Assembly: GCA_007844125.1 (NCBI GenBank)
Contig: CM017571.1
Coordinates: 29,523,978 to 29,587,977 of the forward strand
Direction of reading: 5' to 3'
Source: Sinonovacula constricta
Taxonomy: Eukaryota > Mollusca > Bivalvia > Cardiida > Solecurtidae
DNA: 64,000 nt
Part shown: positions 1-12,657 of the stretch, piece by piece
How the letters are laid out: the number at the start of each line of letters is the position of its first letter
How positions within the stretch are numbered: position 1 is the stretch's first letter
Translations under genes and position numbers: made by a program
The notes under the pieces: generated by a model
Database searches by the model: none
What the model saw: the letters and a program-made list of their open reading frames with translations, nothing else
Told to the model about the DNA's origin: nothing

Positions 1-178
1 TAGACTTCCTCAACCTATAATAGCTAGATATAGCCTTCCTCAACCTATAATAGCTAGATATAGACTTCCTTCACCTATAATAGCTAGATATAGACTTTCT
101 CCACCTATAATAGCTAGATATAGACTTCCTCCACCTATAATAGCTAGATATAGACTTCTTCACCAATAATAGTTAGAT
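1..178 (+). repeat. 30-bp minisatellite, six copies, cut by window edge
   Basis: The unit TAGACTTCCTCAACCTATAA plus TAGCTAGATA repeats every 30 bases with few changes. The last copy is decayed. The array probably continues to the left. Confidence 0.95.
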
Positions 179-3100
179 ATTTCAAATATGGATGATATTT
201 TTTGTGCTGAAATGTTACAAAAGAAAATAAACTAAAATGGCTTAAATCTAAGCGAGCTTATTGTTCAAATCCATTTGATATGAAGAAACCATGACAAATA
301 GAAAAACATACTGAGAGCTAAAAATGCATAAAGAAAAGGCATTTTTTATCCAAGTGTACATCCTTAAAAAATAGTTTTCTGTAATTTGCTTCCAATAAAT
401 TGTATATTCTGGCAGGAGTTGGTATTAAATGACTCATACATTGAAGCCATTACAAAGTTGAACTAAGTGTCATTAGCCACTCACATGTGAATACCTACAG
501 GCATGTAGATATATTTATTCTTTTTGCGTAAAATACATTTAGATGAACAATTACTCCCTGATGATTAAAAAATACTGAAGCCAATTGAGCAGAAATTGCT
601 ACCTTTTGATCACTGAACAAGTGAACCATCATTGGCCCTAAAGCGACGGTGATGATGACGATGATAATAACAATCAAAACAATAACCACCCCTAATTAGT
701 GATCACAGGGGATGTTTTATCCAGGACAACAACATTCAGATGTTTATGTCCCTAAGCTTGGGTGTGGAAATGTGGAAATAAATGATGTAAATACAGTCAG
801 CACTTATTATTATGACTATGGTGGTGACAGTATTGTCAGTATTATATCAATATTATCAGTATTTAATTGAGTCACAAAAATTGCTGACCCCTAATTTTGT
901 CTGGTATTATGATAAAAAAAATTACATGGCGATGACATTTATGTCAATAAAGTGTGCGCTAGAGGGTTTTTTATGACTACATGTATAAACTTTCGGTATT
1001 TGTTTTTGACTGGCATTATGATAATACAATAAGGTCAAAGGTCAAGATCAGTTTCATGTCTATTGGTATTTTAAACTTTTCTCAAATCAACCTTTTTAAT
1101 TAGGTCAGACCAAAGTCAAAACAATGAGGTGCAAACTGTATGTTTCAATTTGAAAACTGTGAGAAAAATAATAATTTAAAATTGTGTACTTTTTCTACTT
1201 GATGCTGTAACTGCTTAAAAAATGTCTCCTTGTCTAAAAACTTTTGTACACAAACATAGGTATGGGTATTATATTTGCTTATTTGCAACATGTCACTAAT
1301 GGTCATAACATGGTCATATTATCGTGACATGGATCAAGCATTTTGGTGGAGAAAGACCTAGATGAATAATTGATGGAACAAAATCAACTACTCTCCCTAT
1401 AAAAGGAACTTAGGCTTTCACTGGATATTGCTCCCATTTAATGGTCCTGTTTAGTATTTAGGGATAATAGTCTTATTCTGGATTATGTTAATATGAAGAA
1501 TAAATAGATGATTAACATAACTCTAGCTCCATGGTACAAGTACTTACACTAACAGTAACACTCATTACTGTTATAGACGTTGGTTAAAAATATTCAGTTT
1601 TTTTTAAACATGATTAAAATAGATTTTTGAATACCCAAGAAAAACAATTTTTCTTAAGGTATGGGGAGGGTGACAACTAAAGAATTAAGATTGATTAAAC
1701 ACAATGAATGTGAGAGGAAAACGAGGTCGAATGGTGGTTAATAAATGTCCAGATCAAGAAAGTCAACAAATTAATGAATCAAGACTTGCATATTTTACTT
1801 TACTTGTTATTGACTGGTTTATTTTTCTGACATTTACATCACATCAGTATAGAATCAAGTATGTTACAACATGGCGTCTTAAACCATTGATCATGGTGAC
1901 CCTGATAATAACCAAGAAGTAGTTAATTTATGTTTTACATTGTTCATTTTACAGGTTAGTAAACATTCCACTATTCATTATGAAAATTTAAATAAATTTT
2001 GCTTTTACAGCATGCTGTTAATTACAGATCAGGTAACCTTTTCTTTAGATGCTTCTTTATAAGGACAGGTATCGGTATGTCAATTAGTTCATGCAACATA
2101 AGAATGATTTTGCATTATGCATTATTATGATAATATGACCTTTTCTATAGCAGGTTCTTGATAAGAAAAAATTGTTAGCAGCTAACTGATTGTGATATGC
2201 TAGGGTGTTTTTTTTCTATCATTCCCACTGCATATTTACACTTGAATGGATTCTGATTCTTTAATTAAAGTTATTTTAAAGTGTCTACTGGCATTAAGGT
2301 ACTGTGACGTCAGAAATTCTGTTTGGGGAATGTTTTATCTCCCACCAAACACATTTTACATATCTGGTGTTCACCTAAAGCAGATATTATGCTGCCTCCA
2401 CAGTGATAGTATGCCATTATCATATGACATGATGCGACACCTTGTCACATTATCCAGAGACAGGGTACAGTTTATAAACTCTAAGGATATAAACCACAAA
2501 AGCCATGACTACAGTTTGCTCCTGTCTAGAAGTGAAATCTTCCACTAAAATCATTAGTTTTTTGTTTTGATTCTGAAGTACCTTTCAGCAACACAATCAT
2601 TATATAGCGATGTCAATCAATTTTTGGTGGAGGAAGATCCAGACAAATATCTGTTGGCTTCCCTGTTATCAGTACAGAAGCTTCAGATGTTGCAAAATAT
2701 GTCTTAAGAAAATTAAATATTTTCTCTCCGAAGTCTGTAGTGTTGTTCATAATTAGAAATCAGTAAGAGATCAGGACACAATTGCAGAATCTATTCTCCG
2801 TTGTGATTTTGTTTAAGCTCAAATGTAGATGGCTTAGTATTCTATATTGATACCTTAATGTTGCCGTGTTAACAAATTATAATTGAAGCATTTTGTTCCA
2901 AGTAAAAATATCCTGGGAGTCAAAACTTGAGCTTCAGCAAAATCTCAGTTGAACAATTGTTCTGTAAGTGGGTCTATTTAAATGAATTCCAACAATGTAG
3001 GGAGAGGCTGAGAATTATGGGATATATGGCTTAACTTAATAGGAGTAATTACCTAAAAGCTTTAAACTGTATAACATTTGATAAATATGCGAAACTAAAC

Positions 3101-3640
3101 TTCAGCATTGTGTGCTATGATACCTTTGTAAGCACATGGAAGAGAGTTTAATCTTTACTAAATCCTTTTAGTCTGATGTTTGCCTCTGTTTCTCATAGAA
3201 TCTACCAAAGAATAAATTTATTCCCATTTTTATTTGAAGGTAGCTGTTGGAATGCAAAGGCATGTCAGCAAAGTATCACATGTTATACAAGTCTAAAGCA
3301 CCCACATGATTTGCATAAATCTATCATTCTTTCCGGCCCTTAAAGTAAACATTTACCATCTCCATTTACAGACCCATATAGCAATGAATGCATCAAGAAT
3401 TGCCTCATCTTATTTGTTACTCAAACTGTGATACTGCAATTGCTGTATTGTATGACAAAAGGCAATGGCGAAGAAATATAAAACCGTAATTAAGGCTTAT
3501 CACTGTATATGCATCATGAGAAATGTATTTAGAAGGACAGAGTAAATGGTTTGTAAGACCGGATGAGGGATAATCAAGTTTCTAATTATATGAATGAGTT
3601 AATGGAAATTTTCAACGCAATATAAGATAGTCCTAGTTAC
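179..3640. other. Non-coding AT-rich intergenic DNA
   Basis: Apart from the degenerate SINE core at 2.3 kb and scraps of other dispersed repeats (GGTGGAGAAAGACC at ~1344, GGTGGAGGAAGATCC at ~2626), I see no coding sequence. The small open frames here have no coding character. Confidence 0.6.
2310..2480 (-). mobile_element. Degenerate copy of the same SINE core
   Basis: Retains CCCACCAAACAC, CACCTAAAGCAGATATTATG, TGCTGCCTCCACAGTG, CATGACATGATGCGACACC and CACATTATCCAGAGACAGG in the family's order. Both tRNA head and tail are lost or unrecognisable. Confidence 0.6.
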
Positions 3641-3649
3641 AGCTTTAAT

Positions 3650-3935
3650 AGAGTGGCAGATACAGTAAGATAGAAAATGTGACAAGAACAGAAACAACAG
3701 AACTTGGACATAACCAGAAACAACAGAACTTGGACATAACCAGTGGGATAGAACATGGACACAACAGTAAAGTAGAAAATATAACAGGAACAGAAATAAC
3801 ACAACATAAAGATAACCAGTAAGATATAAAATGTGACAAGAACAGAAATAACACAACAAGGACACAACCAGTGGGATAGAAAATGTGACAAGAACAGAAA
3901 TAACACAACTTGACCACAGCTCCTAAGTGACACTA
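3650..3935 (+). repeat. Irregular ~57-bp minisatellite
   Basis: Units contain GTGACAAGAACAGAAA, TAACACAAC or ACAACAGAACTTGGACA, and AACCAGTGGGATAGAA, in about five partly deleted copies. The overlapping minus-strand open frames (Cys/Phe/Leu-rich) are repeat artefacts. Confidence 0.8.
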
Positions 3936-5408
3936 CACATCCCATTAACAATCTTAAAGGTCTATAGTGCTGATGGTTTAAACAATTTAAAATGAACATT
4001 TTGATATTACAGGTCAGATATTCTTAGAAAGCCAACTATTGCAAGCACTGACAATTGTTTTATATATGGTAATGATATATTTCTACATAATATTAAACTC
4101 ATTTGACAGAACAGTAAAAAGATTGTAACTCTACTTTCAAAATCAGGAAAGACATTTTAACACAGTGAGAGTGCCAATTTTAAGGCTTAATAGTACAGTC
4201 AATACTGTGATTACCTCCCTTCTGCTAAACACAGTCACATCGTATTATACTTACCAGAGAGATAATGTTTAGTCTACAATCTGCAAATTAATGTAATAAT
4301 TCTGGAGAACTTTATTATTATCTCAGAATACAATGATTCAATAAAGCCGAACATGCTGGGGATTTAACATACAGCCTATATAGAGGAACCCACTCTTGAA
4401 AATATATCCTATAATTCTTAAATACACCTATAATTCTACTGCTGGTAGACAGGTGATCACAGTGATTAAGTTCTGAAGCTACCAACATTAGTAATTGTAT
4501 GATTGAATTAAATGAGACATAAACGAATGGTGTTAAATATTATCCACTCACTTGAAGCAACAAGCACATAATTAAATTTCAATGTCAATTAAAATCTTCA
4601 ATTTAGCAATATTCTTCTGTGGAAAAAAACAGAAATTCTGCACCCCCCCCCCACACCACAATCCCCACCCCTGTCCTTAATGCCCTTCAAATTTAAAATT
4701 CTCCCAAAAATAAACAATAATATTTTAAAAGTTTTATTGTTCTCTTTTTTTATCACATGCAATAAATACACATAGAAAAAAAACAACCGGTAACAGTATT
4801 AGAATGTTTATATGGCATTTATTTTGGTTTTAAACTTATAAACGATGTCATTTTACCCTCCCAAGGGACCTTGCTACCTTCCCTCTAAGGTAAAAACAAC
4901 ATAACAACATTAACGTTATTCAACCCACCTGAGGAGTAATTGTTTCAAACTTTTTATAAATGAAATTGATTTTTTGTCACTGTTCACTGTTTCAGGATAT
5001 CCCATTCATGCTGTAATCCTGGATTGTCTAAAGGCTTGAACATGAGAGGCCAATCAATGTGTAAGAAATTGATCGCAGCCGGGCATGACAGTGTATTGTC
5101 CAACGACTACCAGTATCAAAGCTCAGGATGGATTAGGGGAGTAATATATAGATAGTTTGGGATTTGATAGTTATTAGGACAACACACCAACAAAATTATG
5201 GTTATGATGAAATTAACTGGCTTGTTTGGGTGGAAAAAGACCAAAAACAAATGTCTTGGTAGAAATTCTAATACATTGCTTGCTCGTCAAATGAAAGACA
5301 TTACAAAAGCATTATTTTCACTGATTGAGTCTTGCAACCCACCATTTTAATTTATTTATCTACATGTATTTGAATAAAGAAAACTGCAGGTACCACCTTT
5401 AATTATTT

Positions 5409-5597
5409 TGTAGTCGAATCCTGGGAAACTGTCCCAATAAGACCATTCCAAACTGTACTATTATACAGGGTGTAGTGGAATCCTGGGAAACTGTCCCAAT
5501 AAGACCATTCCAAACTGTACTATTATACAGGGTGTAGTGGAATCCTGGGAAACTGTCCCAATAAGACCATTCCAAACTGTACTATTATACAGTGTTT
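5409..5597 (+). repeat. 62-bp tandem repeat, three copies
   Basis: TGTAGTSGAATCCTGGGAAA begins copies at 5409, 5471 and 5533; they are almost identical, so recent. Confidence 0.95.
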
Positions 5598-6079
5598 AGT
5601 GAAGAAATATTTTATATCAAAACTCTTCATACTCTACAGTTCTGTACTTTGATCTGATGTCACCAAGCACCTTATCGTTTTCCCACAAACTACCAATTTT
5701 CTTAACCAATATTCCCTTACCTGAGTGAAAAAAATCCATATACTTAAGGCTTTTAAAAATGCACCTTAACCATATTTCCAAGGACAAATGTTTACTTATG
5801 TGAAATTTTAGGTTGAGGGTGTTTTTTTCCACCATTGCAATGCATGCCAAATACCTTCCATGTCTACTTTTAGAAATTACCCTGAGATACTGACATGGCT
5901 GTAGTGCCTAATATTCCATATTTAAATGTTACAATAAATCTCTGTACGATATTGCCCACTAGTTAAAGTACTGAACATTATTATGTTGGTCTTCTTTCAT
6001 CTTTGTTAACTAAACATAAATTTCTAACAAAACAGTCTGCCTGCAGGTGATAATATTGCATTATTAAAGAATGGTGCCT

Positions 6080-6320
6080 AAACAATCAAAACTTTTAAAC
6101 AACAATAAATAGATTTAAATATTACCTCTGGTCACTAAATGATATGTGAACATGCTGAGATTTAAAAGATTGTTTTGTCCTAAGGTTGAGAGAAACAAGA
6201 GTAATGCAATGCTTGTTATTATTTTATTTCTATTTTAAGCAATTTGAAGCTCAACAACTTACAGGTGGTATCTAGCAGTTTGGACCAAATATTTTTTTCT
6301 CAAATAACTAAATAAGTCAT
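6080..6320. repeat. Old dispersed repeat, family D1
   Basis: AAATATTACCTCTGGTCACT, ATGATATGTGAACATG and CAACAACTTAC recur in order at 12120-12260, and more weakly at 7130-7320. Non-coding, diverged. Confidence 0.5.
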
Positions 6321-6359
6321 AGTTACTTGAAAAGATCCTGTAAGATACAGTTCATTGAT

Positions 6360-6760
6360 GATCTAGATCTGTGTGGACAGTGAAGCATAAATCTTCACGT
6401 CATTGCAACAGGTAATTCCTATCTGAGCTACGCTGTATAGATAGCTATTTTTAAACTAAGAAAACCATGTGAAAAATTACTTTTGAGCTTATGTTATAAT
6501 ATCGTCTGCACTGAAGTCAATATCTATTTTAGTAGAGACCACTATTGTGCTTATTTAAAGATTTAGAAAGAATCAACATTAAGGGAGATTTTTCCACAAT
6601 TTGTACTGTCTAACAAAATAGGATTTGTTGAAAACTGTCTTTACTTATACTTAAGTATAAGTTAATGCAGAAATTATGCCATTGATTCCCAAAAGCAGTA
6701 ATATGATACTGTTACATGTATTTGATATAGGCAAACTGTTAGATACCACCTTTAACAATA
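6360..6760. repeat. Old dispersed repeat, family D2
   Basis: GTGAAGCATAAATC, TTTTTAAACTAAGAAAACCATGTG, TATAATATCGTCTGCA and GCAAACTGTTAGATACCACC recur in order at 22590-22800; a third related copy is at 61510-61730. Confidence 0.55.
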
Positions 6761-7445
6761 ATTTCAAACTATAAATATGTACCTCACTTAAAAACAATGC
6801 TCTGATTGGCTCATTAGCAGCACAGACGTTTTCAATAAATGTGATGTTCTAAGGGTCATGTTCAAATGCTTTGCTGTGACTAATTTACTTTAAAAAAGAA
6901 ATTTATATATTTAAAGGTAATAACTTAGATGGAAAGAAACAACTTACTAAATGTACATGTAATTAAACTGAATGAAACATCAAACAAATGTACACAATCG
7001 TTTATAGTTCACTGTTGTACACTTCACATTCCATAAACACTATCAACATAAAATATTTTAGACATAATACTTGTATAGAAAATCTGTTAAAGTAATATGG
7101 TTATAGTTGGTCAAAGTTATTTTTTTTTAGGAAAACAAAAAGATTGTTGAACCACAATTAATAGTAAAATAAAATCTTTCCTCTGATTATTACCTTACAA
7201 TGGAACCTGCTGTCTATTAAATAAGGTTGTTTTAAGGATAAGGTTATCAAAATTGTTGCAATCCTTTTCTCAACTGTTTAATGCTATTTTTAGTTAAACA
7301 GCCTAGTTTATTCAAAACTCTGCATCTGGTATAAATAACCATTTTAATATATCTCATTTACAATATGTTGATATGCTCACCGGTGAGGCAATAATTTATT
7401 GAGACAAGGTTCTATGTGTCAAGCAAGTACTTACACAAAACTCTG

Positions 7446-7620
7446 ACTAAGTTGCTGTAAGTAGCCAGGGGATAGGGAGAGTTAGCTCAGTTGGTAAAGC
7501 AGTCACCCTGATAGCTAAAGGTCCCAGGTTCGATTCCCTGACTGGCTGCACACTTTCTCCCTTTGTTACATTGGCGGCCAACATAGAGGACCCACAATCA
7601 TTATGGTACAAGTGCTTGAG
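7446..7620 (+). mobile_element. tRNA-derived SINE (second family), copy 1
   Basis: GAGTTAGCTCAGTTGG is an A-box and GGTTCGATTCCC a B-box, in tRNA-like spacing. The acceptor stem does not pair as in a functional tRNA and a tail with CTCCCTTTGTTACATTGGCG follows, so it is called a SINE, not a tRNA gene. Confidence 0.7.
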
Positions 7621-7689
7621 AAGTGCTTGTGGGTATTATTTAGAGCATAATTATGGACTGTGGAAATTTGAGGAATAATTTCAAGTTGC

Positions 7690-7830
7690 CCAGGTTGTAT
7701 GTAGCCGGGTGATAGGGAGACAATGTGTGAGCCGTCCCTTTAGCTTAGTAAAATGACCATTCGCCCTGATAGCAAAGGGTCTCAGGTTCCAGTCCTGAAC
7801 TAGGTGCACATTATTTTCCATTGTTACAAT
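7690..7830 (+). mobile_element. tRNA-derived SINE (second family), copy 2, decayed
   Basis: Shares GTAGCC-GG-GATAGGGAGA, CCCTGATAGC-AAAGGTC and CAGGTTC with the copy 240 bp upstream, in the same orientation. The B-box is mutated. A local duplication or a second insertion would both explain the pair. Confidence 0.6.
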
Positions 7831-8989
7831 AATATTTGTATATACACCTTAGCTTGAAGTCACATGACCATTAATACTCTATGGTCATCCTGGAAGTCAC
7901 TGAAATGACCATACTTGTGTCAGTGTGGCTTGTATTATAGAAAACATTTCTTTATCAAACAACAAATACTTGCAACAACCTGCTGGATAAAAACAGCCCA
8001 CAATCACAGAGATTAATAAATCAATATGGCTACCAGACATTTATGATATATGATTGCTTCTCATTGAATTGACATCAACACAACCATTCTGTGGTTTGAA
8101 ACTTGAACCATTTTCTGCTTGACAAACCTTGCATCTGGCATATCCCATGTTACATTTATAAACCATTAGTCATCATCTGTTAATGCTACTGACCTAACAA
8201 ATTTATATCTGATTCAATATTGCATAGGATATAACTAATATATCATAAAAATCAGCCATAAATCAACAACTTACATTCCTCACAGAATAATGAGCCAAGA
8301 TTTCCTAACAACCTTTTTGGGTAGCATTTTTGTGTGTGTAAAATATAATCAGCATGTAGCTCAGAAGAACAAAAAGTTGACTTGACTTATTAATCTGAAT
8401 TAACTGAATATAGTAACATTTAATGTGAAGGCAATATAAAGTTTGAACAAAAGTGCATATAAAACCCCTTGGACATTTTTGCATTAAGTGCACAAATTTT
8501 ATTAGACTGAATTGCTACATAATAAACAGTAATTATATATCAAAAAAAGGTTCACAGAAGTAGAAAATAAAACTTTGCACTAACAATAATTATCATCTAA
8601 GATGAAGAAAACCCAGATATTTCTTTGCCATGGCTACTATAAATAAACAACAAAGGGCCACCATTCAATTAAAATGAAGAGAGTTGAGAAGTGCCAAAGA
8701 CATGCAAAACTTGGCTTGATATATTAACCTGTCATTTAAAGTTTTATCAAAATCCAAAAGACGGTAGCTGTGATATTGCACTGAGAAATCTTACCTACAG
8801 ATAGACAGACCGACCAATTGACTGACTGAGCGACATGACTCCACTTTAAAAAAAATATTTTTCTCCTGTATTAGACCATACAATTTTGAATCTATGAAAG
8901 AAAATACCAGTATGAGTAATCAAAACATAGTTTTAGCATCTCAATTCTCACAATAGGATTCAAATTGAATTGTTTATAATTTTATCTGG

Positions 8990-9290
8990 ATTCGCAATGC
9001 AAACAAAATGAAAGTACAACCTATGCATAAATCTGACCATTTTGGCATGTATGCAACAACAAAAAACACAAAAAGAAATTATTTGCCTTTATACTAAAGT
9101 TTGACAATGTATACAAGAATACAAAAGATTTACTTCATATTTCTAATTGGTTTCAAAATGGAAACAAGAAGAAAACACAACCTGTGCATAAAACTTGCCA
9201 TTGTGGCATATACGCAACAACAAAAAATAATCTAATTTGCCTTTTGACAATAAGTCTGACAATGTAAACAAGAAGAAACACAAATTGTGG
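8990..9290 (+). repeat. ~161-bp diverged tandem duplication
   Basis: CAACCTATGCATAAATCTG...GCAACAACAAAAAA at 9018 matches CAACCTGTGCATAAAACTTG...GCAACAACAAAAAA at 9179. About 15-20% of visible positions differ. Confidence 0.7.
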
Positions 9291-10040
9291 TCCAAAGAAT
9301 GTAAAAACCTGGCAATCTGTGCTGAAGGCATTAGAGTGTAAAGCCTACACAAAGACTTCGATTTGAAATTATGAACCTGTGTAGATTTGGGCCAAGATAA
9401 TCCACTGATTGTTATCAAACACCTCAATCTCACCTCGGCAGACTTGGAGACAAAGTTGTTACATTTTGTTACTGAAGAAGGAAATGATATCCATTAAATT
9501 GTGAAGTCAGTCAATGATGCTCATGGTGTGTGCTTACACAAAATGTATGCACATTCTTCTTATCCTATTACAACAATTCATTGTTTTTAATTAGTCTAGA
9601 AGTCTGGAAGGTTTTGTACCCTTGTTTGCTGAACAGACATGCAATTTTGTTCATGCATAGTTTTCTGATATTTTTACACCTATTTTTCTCTTTATTTCAT
9701 ATACTTTTCCTAAATATTTTCATAAAAGCTTTTTCTTCCCATAATATAATTAAAACAGAAAACATTACTGACAATTTAGTTGGACGGTATGTTAAGAAAT
9801 TTTAACATGATGCTCTGAATAACCACTAAAACAATTATGGCTTTAATTGTAATTTTTCAAAATATATCTGATCACAAGATTAATTCTTAAAATAATTCAG
9901 AAGAAAGAGACATCCTTGATATGTAATTCACAGAAATCCATTTTACCATTATATAGGAAAAAAGACAAACAAAAAAAAACTGTAGAAATATCTTCAGTAA
10001 AAAATCAATTTTTGGGAAGACTCATTTCTATTTCATCAGA

Positions 10041-10244
10041 AATACAGCTTGTTGATGTTTGTATACATTAAATGAGACTCCTTAATTCTTAACAGTTTAG
10101 TATCTGGGTACAAAAAATCATGGGATATATAGCTTCATAAAAAATACAGCTTGTTGATGTTTGTATACATTAAATGAGACTCCTTAATTCTTAACAGTTT
10201 AGTATCTGGGTACAAAAAATCATGGGATATATAGCTTCATAAAA
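10041..10244 (+). repeat. 102-bp perfect tandem duplication
   Basis: AATACAGCTTGTTGATGTTT starts copies at 10041 and 10143. The two are essentially identical, so very recent or an assembly duplication. Confidence 0.95.
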
Positions 10245-10257
10245 AAAATTAAGACTG

Positions 10258-10443
10258 CTTATGCACTGACGACACCAGCTGTTCTCTCTTTGCCTGCTGA
10301 AGCACATCTTTAGACGAATAGCATAGATGTCCTTGTCTGATCAGGATCTGCACTATTTGCTGCTATGTCTAAAAATCTTTGCATGTTGTTGTTGGTTAAT
10401 AACTCAAAAAAAAGTTATTTAAAATTAAGCGCGTAAAGGGTTA
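10258..10443. repeat. Dispersed repeat fragment ending GTAAAGGGTTAAC
   Basis: Contains TTGTCTGATCAGGATCTGCA, CTATTTGCTGCTATGTCTA and a terminal AAAGGGTTAAC. Related pieces lie at 12945-13020 (inverted GCAGATCCTGATCAGACAG) and 27600-27670. This is a common type of bivalve repeat. Confidence 0.55.
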
Positions 10444-12099
10444 ACGGTCCCCCTCAAAAGCCCCGGCAGTACATGGCATTGGCAAATAGATAAAACTTGG
10501 GACAGGAAACTTTCTAAGGTTCAAAACAATTCTACATTGTGTCAGTCTGAAGATCGGCGCGTTATTTACACAAAATTTAACAAGTTTCACCAGATTTATA
10601 CCTCACTGTCCCTTTCTCCAATGGAGGAAAACAGTGTGACTAAAATCCTTAATCCCTGATAGGACAGACAACAAATCAATATCAGATAAGACGTATAGAA
10701 GGGACGAGGGGACTCTCTCTTCTGCATATATCACCTGACATGAGTGTCGTCTGCGACCTCAAATCTGGGTAACGAAGAAAAATGTCCGAGACATATGAAG
10801 TGCTTCGATCATATTTCACCATTACAGGGTTTGTTATCGCTGGTACCCATTTCTACTTCTAGTCAACCAAGCTGGCATAAAAACCTCATATTCAATGTCA
10901 AGCAAGATCCTTAATACACTCTGATTGCAGATAAAGTGGGATTTTCTGCTTAACACTTTGACAGAGCTATGACCCACAATTTTTGATAAGGCTAATGAGT
11001 ATAATTTTATTTCTAATATATTATGTATTTCCCACATAAATCATATATTATGTGTACTTCAAAATTTGTTGTATTGAGCGAGTTGTAGTGGGTACAAACA
11101 AAACAGGGCTTAAAGATGGAAAAAAACCCAGGTGTGACTGTGGAATGATCTCCCCTGTTTTAAGGTCCATACTTGTGCACTATCATCTTGGATGAAGTAA
11201 GATTTTCAGCTAAACACTTTGGCAGAATTATGACCGATCATTAAAATAGTTTCAACCACTCTATAGATAGTGTAGTGTGGAAGTCAGAGACCAATAAATT
11301 GACTGTAGGGCCTCTTAAGCCTTGGATTTGTATGGAAATAAAAGTTGTAAAAGAAGGTAATGATGTTTATAAAGGCACTTACGTCCACTATGTTTGACTT
11401 CTTAAATAAGTTGGCAAAGAAAATTGGTTTATCATTATACTATCACTCAATGCATGCATACCAAAGTAGGTACTTAGATGAAATTCTTCTCTAGTAATCT
11501 GTATGGAAATATCAGATCATATTGTGATAGTTTGGAAATACTCCAACAGTAGAGAGAAAAAACCCCATAAAAGCATGAATTTGACAAGTAACAATAAGAA
11601 GAAATGTCAGCAAAAATACATACAAAAACTTGACGTCTTTTTAAGGCTCACCAACCTTTAGAAGCATGGTGCTGTATAACAACTGGTATAGACAAATTGT
11701 AGCTTAGAATAAGCTGTAAAGATATCTGTTTAGGTGTGTGTGTATATGTGTGTGTGTTTCTGATTTTTATGTTTCCAGTGAATTTTGGTAAGGTTTAAGC
11801 AAGTATCAAGTCTGTCATTCTTTGGTCACACATATTACTATGTACCATCTTTTATTGAAAATTGTCTCGACCATTGCTCTAACTTTTCTAACACCACTTT
11901 ATAATTTTTTTTTTATTTCTATTTTTAATATTTTCTTTTTATTTATTTAAATGAAGCTTACAAAGCTCACTTTGGGCAAAAGCTTTTTTTTAACAAGGCA
12001 TAGTGAAATGTGAGCCTAAGTAGCTGTTGAATTTTACTAAATATGCAGTATTCTTAAAGGTACTTAGCTTGGTCACAGCAAAAATTTAAGTTTTAAATT

Positions 12100-12290
12100 A
12101 TGTTAAAGCAAACAAACATTTGTTGAATCACAATTCATAATTGAATAAAATATTACCTCTGACCACTTGATTATATGTGAAAACATGCGACTGTCAAAAG
12201 ATTTGAAGAATTAAAAGCAATGTGCATGTTTCAATTGTTTAAGTGGTTTGCAGTTCAACAACCTAGTATATATATCAGATCTGAGCATGC
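12100..12290. repeat. Old dispersed repeat, family D1
   Basis: Carries AAATATTACCTCTGACCACT, TGATTATATGTGAAAACATG and TTCAACAACCTA, matching 6080-6320 in order. Confidence 0.5.
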
Positions 12291-12378
12291 GTAATATATG
12301 TCATTGGTAAATGTCAGTCATAAACAATACAGTGATTGGCTTGATATTGTTGCAGTACTTTTAATATGTATGATGTTT

Positions 12379-12657
12379 GTTTGTTTGTTTATTGGGTTTA
12401 TCGTCCCACCAACAGTATTTCAGTTATCTGGAGACGGTGTCCACTTGAAGCAGATATAGTGCTGCATTCACTGTGTATAGCATGCCGTGAACACCTGGCA
12501 TAATACCACACCCAGTCACATTATCCTGACACTGGGTCAGCCAGTTGTGGAACTACCCTTATATTTGCTTGAGCGTTAGCAAGGGAACTACCATTTTTAA
12601 CGTCTTAGGTATGTCGCGGCCCGGGATCGAACCCAGGGCCTCCCGTACCTGGAGCGA
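12379..12657 (-). mobile_element. tRNA-derived SINE, 5'-truncated, with 16-bp target duplication
   Basis: Flanked by perfect direct repeats TTAATATGTATGATGT at 12363-12378 and 12658-12673. The minus strand carries a pol III B-box (GGTTCGATCCC), a core, and a tail of AAAC repeats (GTTT on +). It lacks the A-box end present in the copy at 25.3 kb, so it was inserted truncated. Confidence 0.85.

Noticed and set aside
3599..3999. Cys/Phe-rich minus frames
   Set aside because: They follow the irregular 57-bp repeat and overlap in three frames.
7481..7552. Functional tRNA gene
   Set aside because: A- and B-boxes are present but the acceptor and T stems do not pair properly. A SINE tail follows and a second decayed copy lies nearby.
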